A DNA stretch of 6,266 bases, from contig QMZD01000115.1 of assembly GCA_003662985.1 (NCBI GenBank), forward strand, positions 1 through 6,266, written 5' to 3'. The position numbers and the translations under genes were made by a program. Shown here piece by piece: positions 1-6,266 of this stretch. The notes under the pieces were generated by a model. That model made no database searches and was not told the DNA's origin. It saw only the letters and a list, made by a program, of their open reading frames with translations. Source of the stretch: Archaeoglobales archaeon. Lineage in GTDB: Archaea > Halobacteriota > Archaeoglobi > Archaeoglobales > Archaeoglobaceae. Position 1 is the stretch's first letter. Each line of letters opens with the position of its first letter.

Positions 1-1
1 C

Positions 2-1111
2 TATGAAGATTACGTGCCGCAAGAGGATGCTGTTATTATTGAAAGACTTAAAAAGGCTGGAGCTGTAATCATAGGAAAAACGAATCTGCCTGAACTTGGG
101 TTAATAGCCTACACTGACAACCCACTTTTCGGCCCTACAAGAAATCCTTGGGATCTGGAAAGAACGGTAGGCGGTTCAAGCGGTGGAAGTGCCGCTGCAG
201 TCGCTGCCGGAATGATTCCTGTGGCAACCGGAAATGATGGAGGGGGCAGCATAAGAATTCCAGCATCTTTTTGTAACCTTTTTGGTTTAAAGCCGACCTT
301 GGGGAGAATTCCATGCCATCCATCCATGCCAATCTTCATAGATTTGCATTCGGAAGGCTTTCTAACAAGATATGTGGAAGACACAGCTTTACTTCTTGAT
401 CTGACTGCCGGAAGGGATGAAAGGGACATGCATTCGTTACCAAAGCATCTAAGCTATGTTGAGGCCATAAAAGATTCTGTTGACGGCTTGAAGATCGCAT
501 TCTCACCCAATCTGGGATATGCAGTTGTCGATCCGGAGGTCGAGGGGATAGTGAGGAATGCTGTTTCTAAACTGGAAAAGTTCGGGGAAGTTGAAGAAAT
601 TGATATAAACGTTCCAAGTCTGGAGATGGAGCTTGTAACAAAAGTTGTGCTTGAAGTTACCACGATGATGGGAGATAGGATGGAAGAATGGAAAAAGATC
701 ACTTATCCACCGTATCTCGGTTTTATGGCTTTGGCGGAGTCCTTGAGCTACAAAGAATACATAAAAATTGAAGAAAGAAAAATGGAGCTGTGGAAAGCCC
801 TAAAGCAAGTGTTCCAGAACTACGACTTTCTGGTTACACCTACAGTTGCGGTACCACCTTTCAAGCTTGGAGACATTGGAGTTTCGGAGATAAATGGGAA
901 AGCTGTAACACCTTTAGCGTGGATGCCATTCACGTATCCGTTTAACTTCACATCACAGCCAGCAGCATCTCTTCCAGCAGGATTTACGAAGAATGGCTTG
1001 CCCGTAGGAATGCAGATAGTCGGTAAGCGATTCAAGGATGCTGATGTTTTGAGGGTTTCAAAGGCATATCAGGACATAAATCCTTGGCAGAAGAATAGAC
1101 CCTTTGATTAG
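2..1111 (+). CDS. Amidase-signature family hydrolase, 5'-truncated
   Basis: This is the C-terminal part of an amidase-signature enzyme, a family that hydrolyses carboxamide bonds with a Ser-cisSer-Lys triad. The frame is open to the left edge and reads [10 protein letters not shown], typical family sequence, so the start lies upstream and the GTG at 14 is only an internal codon. Roughly 100 N-terminal residues are missing, judged from the usual 450-480, including the catalytic Lys. The glycine/serine core is intact: GGSSGGS carries the cis-Ser (codon 176-178), and [11 protein letters not shown] carries the nucleophilic Ser (codon 248-250), 24 residues later as in the family. The C-terminus ([36 protein letters not shown]) is complete. 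The [11 protein letters not shown] form, instead of the GTDTGGSIR common in GatA, resembles 6-aminohexanoate-cyclic-dimer hydrolase-like amidases more than glutamyl-tRNA amidotransferase. The substrate cannot be told. The gene converges on the phoU-like gene and shows no link to phosphate transport. Confidence 0.93.
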   Translation, partial: YEDYVPQEDAVIIERLKKAGAVIIGKTNLPELGLIAYTDNPLFGPTRNPWDLERTVGGSSGGSAAAVAAGMIPVATGNDGGGSIRIPASFCNLFGLKPTLGRIPCHPSMPIFIDLHSEGFLTRYVEDTALLLDLTAGRDERDMHSLPKHLSYVEAIKDSVDGLKIAFSPNLGYAVVDPEVEGIVRNAVSKLEKFGEVEEIDINVPSLEMELVTKVVLEVTTMMGDRMEEWKKITYPPYLGFMALAESLSYKEYIKIEERKMELWKALKQVFQNYDFLVTPTVAVPPFKLGDIGVSEINGKAVTPLAWMPFTYPFNFTSQPAASLPAGFTKNGLPVGMQIVGKRFKDADVLRVSKAYQDINPWQKNRPFD

Positions 1112-1157
1112 CTTGAGACTAAAAGTTATTTTGAGTTCAATCCCTACTTTAATTATC

Positions 1158-1170
1158 TATTTTTTGTTCT
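1158..1170 (+). terminator. T-rich terminator candidate after the amidase gene
   Basis: A run of six T (1160-1165) within a pyrimidine-rich stretch lies about 50 bases past the amidase stop codon. Archaeal RNA polymerase commonly terminates at T-rich tracts without a hairpin, so this is a reasonable end point for the amidase transcript. It rests on composition only. Confidence 0.4.
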
Positions 1171-1199
1171 CCGGATTTCTCTGGGATCTCTGGGAATTA

Positions 1200-1254
1200 A
1201 TCAAGAGGGGTGAATTCTTTCACTCGGACTCTGATTTCGCTAAAACCTCTTGAT
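1200..1254. repeat. Inverted repeat with nested hairpin between convergent genes
   Basis: ATCAAGAGG (1200-1208) and CCTCTTGAT (1246-1254) are perfect 9-base inverted arms separated by 37 bases. Inside, 1208-1214 pairs with 1219-1225 (GGGTGAA/TTCACTC, one G-U pair) around a four-base loop; the two structures share base 1208 and would compete there. The location between two gene ends suggests a role in ending one or both transcripts or protecting their 3' ends, which is inference. Just before it, TCTCTGGGA is duplicated head to tail (1178-1186 and 1187-1195). No ORF or RNA gene is evident in the rest of 1112-1296. Confidence 0.4.
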
Positions 1255-1296
1255 AACATCATATTATGAGTTTCAAATGCGGCTGAAATTGTATTT

Positions 1297-2265
1297 TTAC
1301 TGCTCTTTGACACCCAGATTTATCGCAGCTTCAGCTATATCTGAGGAATAGCCCAGTATCCTAAATAAACTATCTATGATTGTTTTAAGCAGTAGAGCCT
1401 CTTTCAGTTCTTTACTCAGAATGTAGCCATAAAAATCCTCCTCATTTTTAAAAAAATCATCGCAGCTTTGAAGAACCTCTTCTGCAAGCTCGGCATCTGC
1501 CTTAAAAAATGATATGACTGCTGTTTTGAGCATGTCTCCCGAGAAATCTACGAGCTCACAGAGCTCTGGAACTGGTTTTTGAAGCATCAATAGAGATTCT
1601 GCTATTTTGGCAGCATGGTCGGCAACTCTTTCTAATGCTCTCACAACCGTTTGGAACTCCATCGTTTTTCCCTCAAGTCTGAGGGATTTCTTGACGTCTG
1701 GATAGTCGGATGCAAGCTTTAACAATCTTAAAATCAAAAAGTGGAGTTTGTCCGTTTCGTTTTCCCTGGCAATTATCGTGCTACAGATGTACTTATCAAA
1801 TTCGGTAAAAGCCCTGCAGAAATCCGAGAACATGCTCTGGCAAATCCTAGACGTCTTCTCCAGAATATCCTCTGGTTTAAGCCTGTTCAAGTCAAGAAAA
1901 ACCTCTATTCTTATCTCTTCTCCCAAATCTTCCATAATTTCAAATCCGATTAAAATTTCAGATGCGATTGATATCGCGTTTCTCTGTTCGTCGTTGTATA
2001 TCTTAACATTCATTGAGTCATAACCCGCCAAGTAATAAGAGATGATCCTTCTTATTAGGGAATCCAGTGTGGATCCCTCGTAGTCAATCCTTGCCACCTT
2101 TTTCTCTCTTTCACCTCTTTCAGGGTAAATCGTTATCTTATCTCTTCCAATATCCAGCAAAACCACATCCCCACTTTTTAGCCCATTTTCAGCAACCCAG
2201 TTCTTGGGAAGAGTTAGAAGGAAGCTACCCTTTCCACTGGAGAATATTTTTCTTGCTTCAGCCAT
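1297..2265 (-). CDS. AbrB/SpoVT-PhoU fusion regulator, phosphate-linked
   Basis: This 322-residue protein joins a DNA-binding head to a PhoU body. Residues about 4-48 (RKIFSSGKGSFLLTLPK, then GLKSGDVVLLDIG and DKITIYPE) have the swapped-hairpin AbrB/SpoVT pattern. A linker region of about 60-145 follows, then a helical PhoU region from about 145 to 320. Two PhoU metal-site motifs of the ExxxD type are visible: E168-D172 in RENETDKLHF and E212-D216 in RALERVADHAAKIAE. PhoU proteins bind metal ions and connect Pst transporter activity to phosphate signalling; archaeal AbrB-PhoU fusions are annotated as phosphate uptake regulators. The gene is divergent from pstS across 151 bases, so it likely acts on that region and on its own promoter (inference). 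The ATG at 2265 begins directly at the AbrB domain and sits about 26 bases from a TATA box, which suggests leaderless translation. No signal peptide or membrane segment is seen. Confidence 0.9.
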   Translation of the reverse strand: MAEARKIFSSGKGSFLLTLPKNWVAENGLKSGDVVLLDIGRDKITIYPERGEREKKVARIDYEGSTLDSLIRRIISYYLAGYDSMNVKIYNDEQRNAISIASEILIGFEIMEDLGEEIRIEVFLDLNRLKPEDILEKTSRICQSMFSDFCRAFTEFDKYICSTIIARENETDKLHFLILRLLKLASDYPDVKKSLRLEGKTMEFQTVVRALERVADHAAKIAESLLMLQKPVPELCELVDFSGDMLKTAVISFFKADAELAEEVLQSCDDFFKNEEDFYGYILSKELKEALLLKTIIDSLFRILGYSSDIAEAAINLGVKEQ

Positions 2266-2285
2266 ATTCCAAACAATTTTAGGGT

Positions 2286-2304
2286 GGTATATATACTTAT
2301 TCCC
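2286..2304 (-). promoter_or_regulatory. TATA/BRE promoter of the AbrB-PhoU gene
   Basis: On the minus strand the sequence reads GGGAATAAGTATATATACC. TATATATA (2288-2295) is a strong archaeal TATA box and the purine-rich GGGAATAA before it can serve as BRE. The TATA centre is 26-27 bases from the start codon at 2265, so transcription would begin at or next to the A of ATG. No good Shine-Dalgarno precedes that ATG, consistent with a leaderless mRNA. Confidence 0.6.
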
Positions 2305-2330
2305 TTCTAGATCTTTCTGTATATTTTCAA

Positions 2331-2395
2331 TATATGTTATTTATACATACATTATATATAGATGTATATGTACTCTCTGGACAATCTACATATAT
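2331..2395. promoter_or_regulatory. Cluster of TATATGTA-type half-sites, possible operator
   Basis: TATATGTA (2365-2372) and TACATATA (2387-2394) form a perfect 8-base inverted repeat with a 14-base spacer, centres 22 bases apart. TATACAT (2342-2348) and ATGTATA (2362-2368) form a second inverted pair around the main TATA box. TATATGT also occurs at 2331-2337. The centres fall at about 11- or 20-22-base steps, close to whole helical turns. This arrangement would suit a multimeric regulator such as the adjacent AbrB-PhoU protein, but low-complexity AT sequence can give such repeats by chance. Confidence 0.35.
2345..2360 (+). promoter_or_regulatory. Candidate TATA promoter of the pst operon
   Basis: ATTATATATA (2351-2360) is the best rightward TATA-like element before pstS and predicts a transcription start near 2382, giving a leader of about 35 bases. 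A second, weaker element, CATATAT (2389-2395), is centred about 25 bases before the pstS ATG and would instead give a leaderless transcript. The region is so rich in TATA-like steps that sequence alone does not decide between them. Confidence 0.45.
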
Positions 2396-2416
2396 CTTTC
2401 TGGGTTCCTGAAGAAC

Positions 2417-3526
2417 ATGAGCTGGAAAAATTGGGAGAACTTGGCTGTGATGGGAGTAATTCTGGTAATTCTTTTTTCAGGGTGTATACAGAATAGTGAA
2501 AAACCTACATCACTTCAGACACCAAAGGCAACAGTTCAAGAGACTGTAACAATCATTGGAAGCGGAGCAACTTTCCCTCAGCCGCAAATCGAGAAGTGGA
2601 TTGATGTTTATTCAAAGGTAAAACCGAACGTTAAAATAGAGTATACAGGAAAGGGCAGTGGTGGCGGTCAGAACGATTTCAAGCAAGGACTTGTAGATTT
2701 TGCATGTAGTGATCCGCCTCTTAAAGAAAGTTTGTGGAGGGAGCTTGAGAAGAAGGGCGAACCTTTGCAATTCCCGATGATAATTGGGGCGGTTGTAGTT
2801 GCCTATAATATTCCAGGAATTGACAATCTGAAGCTTGATGGGAAAACACTGGCGGACATATTCATGGGCGAGATAGAGTATTGGGACGATGTAAAAATTA
2901 GGGAGCTTAATCCTGATGCTAACCTTCCTCATGAGAAAATCATAGTTGTTCATAGGAGTGATAGCAGTGGAACGACAAAGATCTTCACGACCTATCTTGG
3001 CTTGGTCAGTGACGAATGGAAGGAAAAAGTTGGGGCAGGGAAGACTGTAGAATGGCCAGTTGATAAACTTGGCAGGGGTGATGGTGGCAAAGGCAATCCT
3101 GGAGTGGTTGCGGCATTAAAAACGACTAAATACTCTGTTTGTTACACGGAGTTAGCCTACGTTTACAAAGAGAATCTGAAAATGGTTGCATTGAAGAACA
3201 AAGCGGGAAATTACGTTATTGCTTCGCCTCAAACGATAAAAGCTGCAGCGTCAGAGGTTAGCATAAATGTTCCACCACCAACAAAAGGGTATAAGGAGGA
3301 TATGAAGGCTTTTCTGAATGCTGAGGGCGAAAACTCGTATCCAATTGTTGCATTCAGCCACATGTTGATATGGAAAAACTATGAAGACAAAGCCAGAGAG
3401 AATGCCATAAAAGAGTTTGCAAAGTGGATTCTGACCTTCGGTCAGAAGGACGAGAACATCGTTAAGGGCTACGTTGGCTTACCCCCTGAATTGTCAAGTA
3501 AATTGATTAGAGAGATGGGGTTGTAA
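2417..3526 (+). CDS. pstS: Phosphate ABC transporter substrate-binding lipoprotein PstS
   Basis: PstS is the extracytoplasmic receptor that binds phosphate and delivers it to PstCA. The start at 2417 gives 369 residues with a compact signal: Lys4, a hydrophobic core at 9-20, and a lipobox LFSGC with Cys23 (codon 2483-2485) as the lipid-anchored first mature residue. A polar Ser/Thr/Gln linker to about residue 42 follows. Family loops are clear: IGSGATFP (47-54), GKGSGGG (78-84), DFACSDPPL (94-102) and HRSDSSGTT (179-187), which supply the Ser, Thr, Asp and Arg contacts to phosphate; GKGNPGV comes later. The mature domain has just two cysteines apart from Cys23: C97, in a loop that usually reads DFGASD, and C242 in YSVCYTE, where GYVE-like sequence is usual. 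The frame stays open upstream to 2204, but that part runs through the promoter and into the divergent gene. A GTG at 2447 has a better ribosome site, yet would remove the charged signal start. The stop overlaps the pstC start by one base. Confidence 0.94.
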   Translation: MSWKNWENLAVMGVILVILFSGCIQNSEKPTSLQTPKATVQETVTIIGSGATFPQPQIEKWIDVYSKVKPNVKIEYTGKGSGGGQNDFKQGLVDFACSDPPLKESLWRELEKKGEPLQFPMIIGAVVVAYNIPGIDNLKLDGKTLADIFMGEIEYWDDVKIRELNPDANLPHEKIIVVHRSDSSGTTKIFTTYLGLVSDEWKEKVGAGKTVEWPVDKLGRGDGGKGNPGVVAALKTTKYSVCYTELAYVYKENLKMVALKNKAGNYVIASPQTIKAAASEVSINVPPPTKGYKEDMKAFLNAEGENSYPIVAFSHMLIWKNYEDKARENAIKEFAKWILTFGQKDENIVKGYVGLPPELSSKLIREMGL

Positions 3527-4455
3527 TGAGAGATGCATTCAGTGGTACATTTAGAGACACATTTAAGGTCTCCATACTGCCTTTTTCAGCTTTAATTTTT
3601 GGAATTTTTTTATTAATGCTATTGGTTTATTTTGCAAATTCAATCCAGATTTTCCAGAAAGAGGGAATAGAAATATACACAACAAACAAGTGGATAGCCT
3701 CTGAAGATCCTGAAAAGGAGTTTTATGGGGTGTTAGCAGCCATTTACGGGAGTATTTACTCTTCAGTTATAGCGGTTGTAATAGCATTACCTCTATCTAT
3801 CTCATTTGCGGTATTTGTGATTGATTATGCTCCATCAAAGCTTAAAGAATGGTTTATTATTGCCACAGACATCATGGCTGGATTGCCGACTATAATTTAC
3901 GGTATATGGGGAGCTTTTGTACTAGTGCCATTTCTCAAAGATTTTGTAATGTATCCTATATACAACCATCTGTCCTTTATCCCTTTCTTCTCCTTTGAAC
4001 CACTCTCTGGCTACAGTTTTCTTTCTGCTGGCGTTTTGCTTGGAATAATGGTAACACCCTTTGCATCTTCAATAATAAGAGAGGCTTATCGTATGATCCC
4101 CTTCAAATACAGAGAAGCTGTTTTTTCGATAGGTGCAACGAGATATGAAGCAACTAAAATCCTGCTTTCATACATCAAACCAGCAATAGTTGCGGGAGTA
4201 ATTCTTGCATTTGGAAGGGCGATTGGTGAGACTGTTGCAGTCAGTCTTGTAGTGGGAAACACATTCAACATCCATCCAAGCCTGTTTGCCCCAGGTTACA
4301 CGATATCTTCTTTAATTGCCAATCAATTCGGCAATGCTTTCATTTATGAGTACATGGTCTCCGCTTTATTTGCAGCTGGGTTATCACTTTTCTTTGTTGG
4401 TTTAGCTGTAAATCTATTGGGGATGTACATCTTGAGGAGGAGAGTTCATGAATAG
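3526..4455 (+). CDS. pstC: Phosphate ABC transporter permease PstC
   Basis: PstC is one of the two membrane subunits that form the phosphate channel with PstA. The 309-residue protein has six likely transmembrane segments, at about 16-37, 72-99, 110-137, 165-182, 215-243 and 275-301, with a large outer loop between the first two. The coupling helix that contacts PstB is in the EAA-like loop EAYRMIPFKYREAVFSIGAT (186-205). GRAIGETVAVSLVVGN (230-245) is the PstC hallmark; its Arg231 and Glu235 correspond to charged residues implicated in transport in bacterial PstC. PstC and PstA are paralogues, but the GETVAV form identifies PstC. The length fits the family. The ATG is shared with the pstS stop (TAATG) and preceded only by a weak GGGG, so translation probably depends on ribosomes finishing pstS. 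Confidence 0.94.
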   Translation: MRDAFSGTFRDTFKVSILPFSALIFGIFLLMLLVYFANSIQIFQKEGIEIYTTNKWIASEDPEKEFYGVLAAIYGSIYSSVIAVVIALPLSISFAVFVIDYAPSKLKEWFIIATDIMAGLPTIIYGIWGAFVLVPFLKDFVMYPIYNHLSFIPFFSFEPLSGYSFLSAGVLLGIMVTPFASSIIREAYRMIPFKYREAVFSIGATRYEATKILLSYIKPAIVAGVILAFGRAIGETVAVSLVVGNTFNIHPSLFAPGYTISSLIANQFGNAFIYEYMVSALFAAGLSLFFVGLAVNLLGMYILRRRVHE

Positions 4456-5284
4456 ATTAGTAAAAGAAAAAGTTTTTCTTATTTCGATTACGGTTTTGTC
4501 ACTTCTGGCAATATTACCCCTGTTTCACATACTCTTCAGTGTGACTGTCAACGGTTTGCCGGTGTTGGTAAAAGGAGGATTTGGATTTCTAACGGGAACT
4601 TTAGCATCGCCCGGTGATGGCCTAGGTGGTATTGGGGTTGCGATAGTTGGCACGTTTGTCTTAGTATTCCTTTCATCTCTTATTGGGCTCCCCATAGCAG
4701 TTGTAGCCGGAATTTACGCTGCTGAATATCCAAACAGTGCTATAGGCAGGTTAACAAAAACGTTACTGCAAATAATGCTCGAATTTCCTACAATACTAGT
4801 TGGGTTGTTTGTTATGCAGATAATAGTTGTGCCTATGGGCAACTACTCTGCCTTGGCTGGAGCTTTGGCATTGGCTATTGTCATGATGCCATACGTTGCT
4901 GTTTCAACGGAAGAGGCAATGAAAGAAATTCCATTTACTTACAGAGAGGCAGCATTCAGCTTGGGTTTGACTAGATTTAAAGTTGTTTTCAGAGTTTTGA
5001 TGGGAATGGCAAGAAAAGGAGTTTTGACAGGAATTCTAATAGGAATGGCTAAAGTTGCTGGTGAGACAGCCCCTTTACTTTTCTCTGCTGGAGGAGCAAG
5101 TAGAGTTTACTTTATGGGTATAGATAAGCCCATAGGCGCAATCCCACTGTTGATCTACAATCTGGTCCAGCAACCTTACAAAAATTACCATCAGATAGCT
5201 TGGGGAGCAGCATTTGTTTTGATGCTAATTTTCCTTGCAATCTTCATCCCTATAAGGCTGAAAATTAAGGAGGTAAAGATATGA
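4448..5284 (+). CDS. pstA: Phosphate ABC transporter permease PstA
   Basis: PstA is the second permease subunit and pairs with PstC. The 278 residues hold six likely transmembrane segments, at about 9-32, 62-92, 106-130, 133-152, 187-212 and 252-271. The EAA-like cytoplasmic loop [20 protein letters not shown] (155-174) docks on Pst[17 protein letters not shown] (201-216) is the diagnostic PstA motif and differs from the GETVAV of PstC. The start overlaps the end of pstC by eight bases, with a strong ribosome-binding stretch GAGGAGGAG (4434-4442) lying inside pstC, so coupled but efficient initiation is expected. The protein is complete and of ordinary length, with nothing missing from the family motifs. 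Confidence 0.94.
   Translation: MNRLVKEKVFLISITVLSLLAILPLFHILFSVTVNGLPVLVKGGFGFLTGTLASPGDGLGGIGVAIVGTFVLVFLSSLIGLPIAVVAGIYAAEYPNSAIGRLTKTLLQIMLEFPTILVGLFVMQIIVVPMGNYSALAGALALAIVMMPYVAVSTEEAMKEIPFTYREAAFSLGLTRFKVVFRVLMGMARKGVLTGILIGMAKVAGETAPLLFSAGGASRVYFMGIDKPIGAIPLLIYNLVQQPYKNYHQIAWGAAFVLMLIFLAIFIPIRLKIKEVKI
5267..5274 (+). promoter_or_regulatory. Strong Shine-Dalgarno fixing the pstB start
   Basis: AAGGAGGT lies in the last codons of pstA, six bases before the ATG at 5281, and matches the anti-SD of 16S rRNA almost perfectly. It decides the pstB start: the unusual N-terminal tail and repeat are therefore likely to be translated. No in-frame ATG, GTG or TTG occurs inside the repeat that could bypass it. 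Confidence 0.75.
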
Positions 5285-6111
5285 GGGCTAGAAAAAGTAA
5301 AGACAGGGGGGCTAAGAAAATTGAAACTGCAATTGAAACTGCAATTGAAACTGCAATTGAAACTGCAATTGAAACTATAAATCTGAATGTATACTACAAC
5401 AGCAACCACGTTATCAAATCTGTTAGCCTTCAGATTCCTGAAAATGTTGTGTTTGCGATAATGGGTCCGAGCGGATGTGGAAAGTCGACTTTACTGAGAG
5501 CTTTTAATAGACTGATAGAATTGCAGGAAAATGCAAGGGTTGAGGGAGATATAAAACTGTATGGGAGAAGTGTATTCGAAATGAATCCGATTGAAGTTAG
5601 AAGGCAGATAGGGACTGTCTTTCAGCAGGTTAACCCATTTCCACACCTCAGCATTTACGAAAACGTTGCAATGGGATTAAAGTTAAACAAACTTGTTAAA
5701 TCAAAAGATGAACTAAACAGAACGGTAGAGTGGGCTTTAAAAAAGGCTGCATTGTGGGATGAGGTTAAGGATAGACTTAACGATTTTGCCTCGAACCTGA
5801 GTGGGGGGCAACAGCAGAGACTTTGCATTGCGAGGGCTCTGGCTTTAAAACCGGAAGTACTGTTAATGGATGAACCTACGGCAAATCTCGATCCTATAGC
5901 AACCGAAAAAATCGAGGATCTGATTTATGAACTTAAAAAGGAGTATACGATCATAATAGTTACCCATTCACCTTCTCAGGCAGCGAGAGTGGCTGATTTC
6001 GTGGCTTTTCTCTACTTGGGAAAGCTCATCGAAGTTGGGCCTGTTGAGAAAATATTCGAGAATCCGGCTGAGAATCTTACGGAGAAATATCTTACCGGGA
6101 GGATTGGTTGA
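5281..6111 (+). CDS. pstB: Phosphate ABC transporter ATP-binding protein PstB
   Basis: PstB is the cytoplasmic ATPase that powers phosphate import through PstCA. All motor motifs are present: Walker [10 protein letters not shown] (62-70), Q-loop Gln115 in VFQQVNPFP, signature LSGGQQQR (173-180), Walker B VLLMDEPT (193-200) with catalytic Glu198, D-loop ANLDP (201-205) and switch His229. LDPIAT and [12 protein letters not shown] are PstB-like features that separate it from other importers' ATPases. At 276 residues it is about 25 longer than usual, and the excess is all N-terminal: a basic tail (2-13, seven Arg/Lys) and then Ile-Glu-Thr-Ala repeats (14-32), before the normal first strand INLNVYY. 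The repeats come from a 12-base tandem repeat. The start overlaps the pstA stop by four bases (ATGA). Confidence 0.95.
   Translation: MRARKSKDRGAKKIETAIETAIETAIETAIETINLNVYYNSNHVIKSVSLQIPENVVFAIMGPSGCGKSTLLRAFNRLIELQENARVEGDIKLYGRSVFEMNPIEVRRQIGTVFQQVNPFPHLSIYENVAMGLKLNKLVKSKDELNRTVEWALKKAALWDEVKDRLNDFASNLSGGQQQRLCIARALALKPEVLLMDEPTANLDPIATEKIEDLIYELKKEYTIIIVTHSPSQAARVADFVAFLYLGKLIEVGPVEKIFENPAENLTEKYLTGRIG
5320..5376 (+). repeat. 12-base in-frame tandem repeat in pstB
   Basis: Four perfect copies of ATTGAAACTGCA (5320-5331, 5332-5343, 5344-5355, 5356-5367) are followed by a nine-base partial copy (5368-5376), 57 bases in all without a mismatch. Each unit encodes Ile-Glu-Thr-Ala in the pstB frame, giving residues 14-32. 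The unit is a multiple of three, so gain or loss of copies alters length but keeps the frame. The flanking text (KK before, INLNVYY after) suggests that one original [11 protein letters not shown] was expanded by slippage (inference). Confidence 0.95.
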
Positions 6112-6128
6112 AGTGCATTTAATAGTTT

Positions 6129-6134
6129 GGAGAG
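6129..6134 (+). promoter_or_regulatory. Shine-Dalgarno of the stand-alone phoU
   Basis: GGAGAG lies seven bases before the ATG at 6142 and supports that start. No TATA box is evident in the 30 bases after pstB, so the gene is probably read from the pst transcript. Confidence 0.5.
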
Positions 6135-6141
6135 TGTTAGG

Positions 6142-6266
6142 ATGAAAAGACTTGAGAAGAGACTTGATAAGATTTTGGAGGAAATCCTTGAAATGCATAA
6201 TCTTGCAAAAAGAAGTGCAGAGGCTTGCCTATCTGCAGCATCGGGAGATAAGAAAAGCAAGATAGA
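6142..6266 (+). CDS. phoU: Stand-alone PhoU, N-terminal fragment cut by window end
   Basis: The frame from ATG 6142 runs open to the window edge, giving 41 codons: MKRLEKRLDKILEEILEMHN and then LAKRSAEACLSA. This is a charged amphipathic helix of the kind that opens PhoU proteins, whose tandem three-helix bundles bind metal and restrain the Pst transporter. The position directly after pstB, 30 bases past its stop and on the same strand, is the classical pstSCAB-phoU order and carries much of the weight of the call. Unlike the divergent paralogue at 1297-2265, it begins without an AbrB domain. The ExxxD metal motifs would lie beyond the window, so the family call rests on the helix pattern and context. 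Confidence 0.75.
   Translation, partial: MKRLEKRLDKILEEILEMHNLAKRSAEACLSAASGDKKSKI

Noticed and set aside
1741..2023. Plus-strand open frames inside the AbrB-PhoU gene
   Set aside because: Their translations show no domain or motif and they lie fully antisense to a well-supported PhoU coding region.
2204..2416. N-terminal extension of PstS by 71 codons from an upstream ATG
   Set aside because: It overlaps the divergent regulator, crosses both promoters, and would bury the lipoprotein signal inside the protein. The start at 2417 gives a proper signal and lipobox.
2447..2449. Alternative GTG start of pstS preceded by GGGAG (2433-2437)
   Set aside because: Spacing is acceptable, but the signal would lose its only N-terminal lysine and become very short. 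The mature protein after Cys23 would be the same either way.
5320..5376. ATTGAAAC units resembling the 3' end of many archaeal CRISPR repeats
   Set aside because: The units are 12 bases with no spacers, directly in tandem and in the pstB reading frame, so this is a coding minisatellite and not a CRISPR array.
5191..5409. Minus-strand open frame with Phe-Asn-Cys-Ser repeats
   Set aside because: The repeat is only the reverse complement of the pstB minisatellite, and the frame overlaps two firm genes.
6113..6145. Ten-codon GTG mini-ORF between pstB and phoU ending over the phoU ATG
   Set aside because: It is too short to support, has no ribosome site of its own and no recognisable leader-peptide pattern.

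Overview
The window looks like a euryarchaeal chromosome fragment, most plausibly from the Archaeoglobales or a close relative. The evidence is archaeal-style TATA promoters, a short lipoprotein signal on the phosphate-binding protein, and a PhoU protein fused to an AbrB/SpoVT-type DNA-binding domain. AGA/AGG and ATA codons are frequent and the DNA is moderately AT-rich. The species assignment is inference; there is no rRNA or other marker gene here.

Layout. Positions 2-1111 (+) hold the C-terminal three quarters of an amidase-signature hydrolase whose start lies before the window. A 185-base convergent intergenic region follows, with a T-rich terminator candidate and a small hairpin nested in a wider inverted repeat. 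Positions 1297-2265 (-) encode an AbrB-PhoU fusion regulator. A 151-base, very AT-rich divergent promoter region (2266-2416) separates it from a rightward phosphate operon: pstS (2417-3526), pstC (3526-4455), pstA (4448-5284), pstB (5281-6111) and a stand-alone phoU (6142 to the window end, truncated).

How the genes work together. PstS is a membrane-anchored lipoprotein that captures phosphate outside the cell. PstC and PstA form the permease, and PstB is the ATPase on the cytoplasmic side. The trailing PhoU is expected to be a cytoplasmic modulator of transport. The divergent AbrB-PhoU protein is well placed to sense the same state and bind the shared promoter region. The pst genes overlap by 1, 8 and 4 bases, so they are probably translationally coupled. 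The amidase shows no functional link to phosphate uptake.

Most of the window is a conventional Pst locus. The parts worth a second look are: a perfect 12-base tandem repeat, coding for Ile-Glu-Thr-Ala units, inserted at the N-terminus of PstB; the phased TATATGTA-type half-sites in the divergent promoter; two PhoU-family proteins flanking one transporter; and a pair of unusual cysteines at expected pocket positions of PstS. I see no CRISPR array, mobile element, tRNA or rRNA, and no clear sign of a wholly new system.
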